The notes under the pieces: generated by a model
Seen by the model: only the letters and a program-made list of their open reading frames with translations
Database searches by the model: none
What the model was told of the DNA's origin: nothing
Shown here: piece after piece, positions 6,607-8,923 of the stretch
How positions within the stretch are numbered: the first letter of the stretch is position 1
How the letters are laid out: every line of letters starts with the position of its first letter
Position numbers and translations under genes: made by a program
From: Acidobacteriota bacterium
Lineage (GTDB): Bacteria; Acidobacteriota; Terriglobia; Versatilivoradales; Versatilivoraceae
Assembly: GCA_026706225.1 (NCBI GenBank)
Contig: JAPOZE010000699.1
Span: forward strand, 1 to 8,923
Length of the DNA: 8,923 nt
Reading direction: 5' to 3'

Positions 6607-6670
6607 GTTGATGGGCCATCCGGACAGAGATGTCGATTTCAGGCCTGACTGGTACAATGGGTCCATCAAC
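6607..6670. repeat. Widely spaced inverted repeat in the divergent moaDE / orphan-gene intergenic region
   Basis: GTTGATGGGCC (6607-6617) and GGTCCATCAAC (6660-6670) are reverse complements over 11 bases with one mismatch (a G-U pair as RNA), 42 bases apart. They bracket the -10 candidate at 6653-6658. They could be paired operator sites or the base of a leader hairpin of moaDE. Confidence 0.4.
6650..6658 (+). promoter_or_regulatory. Possible extended -10 promoter for the cysteine-bearing orphan
   Basis: TGG directly followed by TACAAT makes an extended -10 element (TGnTANNNT), about 75 bp before the start at 6733. No good -35 is present at 17 bp, which extended -10 promoters can tolerate. 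Tentative. Confidence 0.35.
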
Positions 6671-6732
6671 GGGCAGTATCCGTTCGCCGGTGTCCTCGCG
6701 GCTTGGAACTGTCCGATTTGGAGGCGTGAATC

Positions 6733-7023
6733 ATGCCAGGGCCCAATTCCCAGGGCTTGCAGAGGAACCTGCGGCCAGGGAGTCCAGGGTCGTTCGTCTG
6801 CAAAGCCTGCGGCGCACCCCTGGAGGTCGTGGTGCAATTCAATGGAAGGATCGTCTGGCCGGTGGAGCCCGGCAACCCGGAATTCGGCGAGGATCAGCCT
6901 TTTTTGCGAGGTGAAACTCGAAAGGTGTCGGTGGTTTGCACCGCCGATATCTTCCACTCCAGCGGCTATTGCGTGGTGGACGGGGTGTTGGCCGAGGCCC
7001 GGGACGCCCGGTCCAGGGAATGA
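6733..7023 (+). CDS. Small conserved-looking protein with a Cys-x2-Cys knuckle, family not recognised
   Basis: 96 residues with a convincing start: GGAGG lies 8 nt before the ATG. I do not recognise the family. Visible features are Cys23-x2-Cys26 in FVCKACGAPLEV, followed by a strand-rich middle (VVVQFNGRIVWPVEPG) and a second group Cys69, His75 and Cys80 in VVCTADIFHSSGYC. Together these could bind one zinc ion as a ribbon-like fold. There is no signal peptide or membrane segment, so it is probably cytosolic. It is divergent from moaDE and has its own possible promoter. The gap of 245 bp and the separate promoter before HU argue against a shared transcript downstream. Confidence 0.72.
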   Translation: MPGPNSQGLQRNLRPGSPGSFVCKACGAPLEVVVQFNGRIVWPVEPGNPEFGEDQPFLRGETRKVSVVCTADIFHSSGYCVVDGVLAEARDARSRE

Positions 7024-7112
7024 ACCGATCGGAGCCGGAGGGACTGAAGGTCGACGGTCGAAATAGCTGCCCGGCCGGCCTGAATCAGACGCCATGGTCC
7101 GGCTTTTTGGCA

Positions 7113-7128
7113 CCGTCATTCATGACGG
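7113..7128. promoter_or_regulatory. Perfect palindrome upstream of the HU promoter
   Basis: CCGTCAT-TC-ATGACGG has 7-bp arms around two bases, and lies 20 bp upstream of the -35 box of the HU gene, where activators or nucleoid proteins often bind. As RNA it could also be a short hairpin at the 3' end of the preceding gene's transcript, but no T tract follows. Confidence 0.42.
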
Positions 7129-7148
7129 ACCGGCGCCCGGAATAGACC

Positions 7149-7178
7149 TTGACAAGGCTCAACTCAGGAATATATAAA
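7149..7178 (+). promoter_or_regulatory. Strong sigma70-type promoter of the HU gene
   Basis: A consensus TTGACA at 7149-7154 is followed by TATATA at 7171-7176 (16-bp spacer) or TATAAA at 7173-7178 (18-bp spacer). The A/T-rich stretch stands out in GC-rich surroundings. The start of transcription would be near 7184, leaving a leader of about 85 nt. Confidence 0.72.
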
Positions 7179-7254
7179 GCTCGCACCTAATACCCAGCGA
7201 CTCGGTGAGAGATGCGGGGGCCAGGCCAGCTTTCCGCACCAAATCGGACCAACT

Positions 7255-7263
7255 AAGGAGGGG
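7255..7263 (+). promoter_or_regulatory. Strong Shine-Dalgarno that fixes the GTG start of HU
   Basis: AAGGAGGGG ends 5 nt before the GTG at 7269. It is the best ribosome site in the window, in keeping with an abundant nucleoid protein. Confidence 0.8.
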
Positions 7264-7268
7264 AAACC

Positions 7269-7556
7269 GTGAATAAAGCCGATCTGATTGAGAAAATCGC
7301 CAAGGATGCCAAAATCAATAAAACGCAGGCCGACGCCGCCATTAATTCAGCCTTGGCGGGTATTCAGAGCGCGCTCAGAAAAGGCGAACGAGTGACCTTG
7401 GTCGGCTTTGGAACGTTTTCAACAGGCACTCGGAAAGCCCGAACCGGTCGCAATCCCCAGACAGGCAGCTCCATCAAGATCGAAGCCAAGAAGGTCGCCA
7501 GGTTCTCCCCCGGAGCCGACCTGAAAGCTGCGGTCAACCGCAAGAAAAAACGCTAG
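7269..7556 (+). CDS. HU-family DNA-binding protein
   Basis: 95 residues, the normal size for HU. These small dimers bend and compact DNA in the nucleoid with little sequence preference and assist replication, repair and transcription. The sequence starts with the standard helical dimer region (NKADLIEKIAK), has the family signature GFGTFSTGTRKARTGRNPQTG with the Arg-Asn-Pro tip of the DNA-binding arm at 61-63, and ends in a basic RKKKR tail. The GTG start is set by the strong ribosome site. The gene has its own near-consensus promoter and lies 13 bp before the second VWA gene, so the two probably share a transcript. HU is preferred over IHF on overall sequence, though the two are close relatives. 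Confidence 0.96.
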   Translation: MNKADLIEKIAKDAKINKTQADAAINSALAGIQSALRKGERVTLVGFGTFSTGTRKARTGRNPQTGSSIKIEAKKVARFSPGADLKAAVNRKKKR

Positions 7557-7569
7557 CGACAAGGCTAGA

Positions 7570-8523
7570 ATGCCGGAAAACCCTGAACCCAGCCGGATCG
7601 GGAATCATTCCCAAAACGGCCGTCGGGTCCCGCTTCCGATCAAGGGGGTTCTCCTGTGCAGCCTTCTGCTGCTCCCCGACGGGCTCTTCAAGGCGCCGGC
7701 TCGTTCCGGCCACAGGCCCTTGCCTGTCTCTCTCCATGTGGCGGTAACTGACCGGAACGGAAACCCGGTCGAAAACCTCCAGGCCGCCGATTTCGAAGTA
7801 TTCGAAAAAAAGAAGCTGCAGAAGGTTACCCGGGTCCGTTTCGAAAGGAACGTCCCGGTCTCGCTCGGCGTCCTCGTCGACGTAAGCAAGAGCATGGAGG
7901 GGGAGGGGATTCGCCTGGCATTGAAGCTGCTGAAACGTTTGGCGACCAGGCTGGAGAGCCCTGACGAACTCTTTGTCAACGCTTTCAGTGGCGAATCCGA
8001 GGAGTTTTTGGATTACATGGCTCCGGAAGATTACCTGGAGGAGGCCGTCGAAAACCTGTCGACCGGCGGCAGACCGCACATGGGCCAAGCTCTGGATCTG
8101 GCCCTGATCAAGCTGCGTGACGCCAGCAACACCAATCGCGCCGTCCTGTTCATCTCGGCAGGGCGGGATATCGCCGGTCCCGCGACGCTGGACCACATCG
8201 CACGACACCGTCATCCCGTCTATGCACTGGGAATAGAGGGAGCCGTCAGTTTCAGGACAAGGATCAAGATTCTGAACGTCAAGGGTTCAGCCCTCAAGGT
8301 CTATTCCGACCACTCCGGTGGATCGGTGTATTTCGTGGAAAGTGAAGAAGAGGCTGCCGGCCCTCTGGAGATGCTGCCCTACCAGCTCAAGAATCGATTC
8401 GTGCTGGAATACCTTTCCACTCATCCCAAGCGAGACGGCAAGTTCAGAAAGATTCGGGTGGCGGTGAGTCAACCCCAATACAAGGTTCGACACCTGAAAA
8501 AATACCAGGCGCCAAGGCGATAG
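7570..8523 (+). CDS. Secreted VWFA-related acidobacterial protein with a degraded metal site
   Basis: 317 residues. A basic N-terminus (GRRVPLPIKG) followed by VLLCSLLLL and an APA-type cleavage region near 41-45 suggests export. No lipobox is visible. The segment 53-91 (VSLHVAVTDRNGNPV ... DFEVFE) precedes a von Willebrand A domain from about 96. The first MIDAS motif is kept as DVSKS at 104-108. The second, normally GGTxLYDA, reads GGRPHMGQAL with Arg168 in place of Thr, and the third, normally SDGxD, reads SAGRD with Ala for the first Asp. Metal binding is therefore probably weakened or lost, unlike in the VWA protein at 4776-5744. It starts 13 bp after the HU stop with a weak AAGG site 5 nt before the ATG, which suggests cotranscription. 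Export fits ill with a DNA-binding partner, so the pairing may be incidental. Confidence 0.87.
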   Translation: MPENPEPSRIGNHSQNGRRVPLPIKGVLLCSLLLLPDGLFKAPARSGHRPLPVSLHVAVTDRNGNPVENLQAADFEVFEKKKLQKVTRVRFERNVPVSLGVLVDVSKSMEGEGIRLALKLLKRLATRLESPDELFVNAFSGESEEFLDYMAPEDYLEEAVENLSTGGRPHMGQALDLALIKLRDASNTNRAVLFISAGRDIAGPATLDHIARHRHPVYALGIEGAVSFRTRIKILNVKGSALKVYSDHSGGSVYFVESEEEAAGPLEMLPYQLKNRFVLEYLSTHPKRDGKFRKIRVAVSQPQYKVRHLKKYQAPRR

Positions 8524-8553
8524 CGTCCTGAGTCACAGCAAGGCGGTCGACGC

Positions 8554-8922
8554 TCATCTCTGACAGCGCGCGCAGAAGTGGCTGCCCCGTTGCGACACCG
8601 TGATCCGGGAAACCGGGCTGCGGCATCGACGGCAGGGCTGCCCGGAACGCCCGTAAACCCGGAGCCTTTCCTGATTGGCCCCGGCCTCGCCCCTGGAGTT
8701 GATATAGTTTTGAAAACTGGTGCCACCGTACCTGAGACCTCGTTTGAGCACCTTTGGGATGGACCGGAACAGCTTTCGCTTTTCTTCTTCCGTCAACGAT
8801 TGGCAAGACCGCAGCGGATGGAGACCCGCCTCGAATAGCGCCTCGTCCACGTAGATATTCCCCAGACCTGCCACGAAGTGCTGATTCAGCAGCAGGCTCT
8901 TGATCCGGGTCTTCCTGCCCTC
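8554..8922 (-). CDS. mutM: Formamidopyrimidine-DNA glycosylase, C-terminal part (5' end beyond window)
   Basis: The last 122 residues of Fpg/MutM, a bifunctional glycosylase and AP lyase that removes 8-oxoguanine and ring-opened purines in base-excision repair. Visible are the helix-two-turn-helix DNA-binding region (KTRIKSLLLNQHFVAGLGNI and YVDEALF after it), including the conserved Asn of GNIY, and the C-terminal zinc finger with Cys-x2-Cys (PCRRC) and Cys-x2-Cys (FCARC). The conserved Arg of SQRGSHFC that contacts the flipped base is present. The catalytic N-terminal Pro-Glu lies outside the window. The frame is open to the right edge; the internal GTG near 8874 is a valine codon of the DNA-binding motif, not a start. 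It converges with the VWA gene with 30 bp between stops, and no terminator is seen there. Nei-type paralogues are less likely given the match to Fpg. Confidence 0.95.
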   Translation of the reverse strand, partial: EGRKTRIKSLLLNQHFVAGLGNIYVDEALFEAGLHPLRSCQSLTEEEKRKLFRSIPKVLKRGLRYGGTSFQNYINSRGEAGANQERLRVYGRSGQPCRRCRSPVSRITVSQRGSHFCARCQR

Positions 8923-8923
8923 C

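Noticed and set aside
6554..6732. Molybdenum-cofactor riboswitch in the moaDE leader
   Set aside because: Considered because of the gene function, but I could not identify the conserved core of that RNA, only one long-range stem.
6541..7119. Minus-strand ORF of 192 codons opposite the small cysteine-bearing gene
   Set aside because: The plus-strand frame has the good ribosome site and cysteine pattern; the opposite frame has neither and would overlap the moaDE start.

Overview
The window looks like chromosomal DNA of an Acidobacteriota member, most likely an environmental lineage in the Solibacter-like part of the phylum. Three things point there: two secreted von Willebrand A proteins of the acidobacterial 'VWFA-related' type, a secreted protein made of five carboxypeptidase-regulatory-like repeats, and the high GC content. 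No tRNA, rRNA, CRISPR array or recognisable transposase is visible.

Layout from left to right. Bases 1-870 (minus) carry a D-2-hydroxyacid dehydrogenase cut by the left edge. 958-2685 (minus) is the five-repeat secreted protein. 2686-3528 is a long stretch without an intact gene. It holds a short ORF with a good ribosome binding site that resembles the start of a DinB-type gene, a weak terminator-like hairpin, and a composite inverted-repeat element of about 220 bp. 3529-4614 (minus) is a stand-alone type III polyketide synthase with an intact Cys-His-Asn triad, a TTG start and a near-consensus promoter overlapped by a dyad. 4776-5744 (minus) is a secreted VWA protein and 5816-6553 (minus) a fused MoaD-MoaE molybdopterin synthase. 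Transcription then switches direction: a small cysteine-bearing orphan (6733-7023), an HU-type DNA-binding protein with a strong promoter and Shine-Dalgarno (7269-7556), and a second secreted VWA protein 13 bp behind it (7570-8523), all plus strand. The right edge holds the C-terminal part of the DNA glycosylase Fpg (MutM), minus strand and convergent with the VWA gene.

The window is mostly unrelated transcription units, not one pathway. moaDE and the first VWA gene could share a transcript, as could HU and the second VWA gene. The type III PKS appears to be its own regulated unit with no tailoring enzyme beside it. I see no convincing new multi-gene system. The points most worth following are the PKS promoter/operator, the internal Gly-Gly of the MoaD-MoaE fusion, the inverted-repeat element, the gene remnant at 2902-2991 and the degraded metal site of the second VWA protein.
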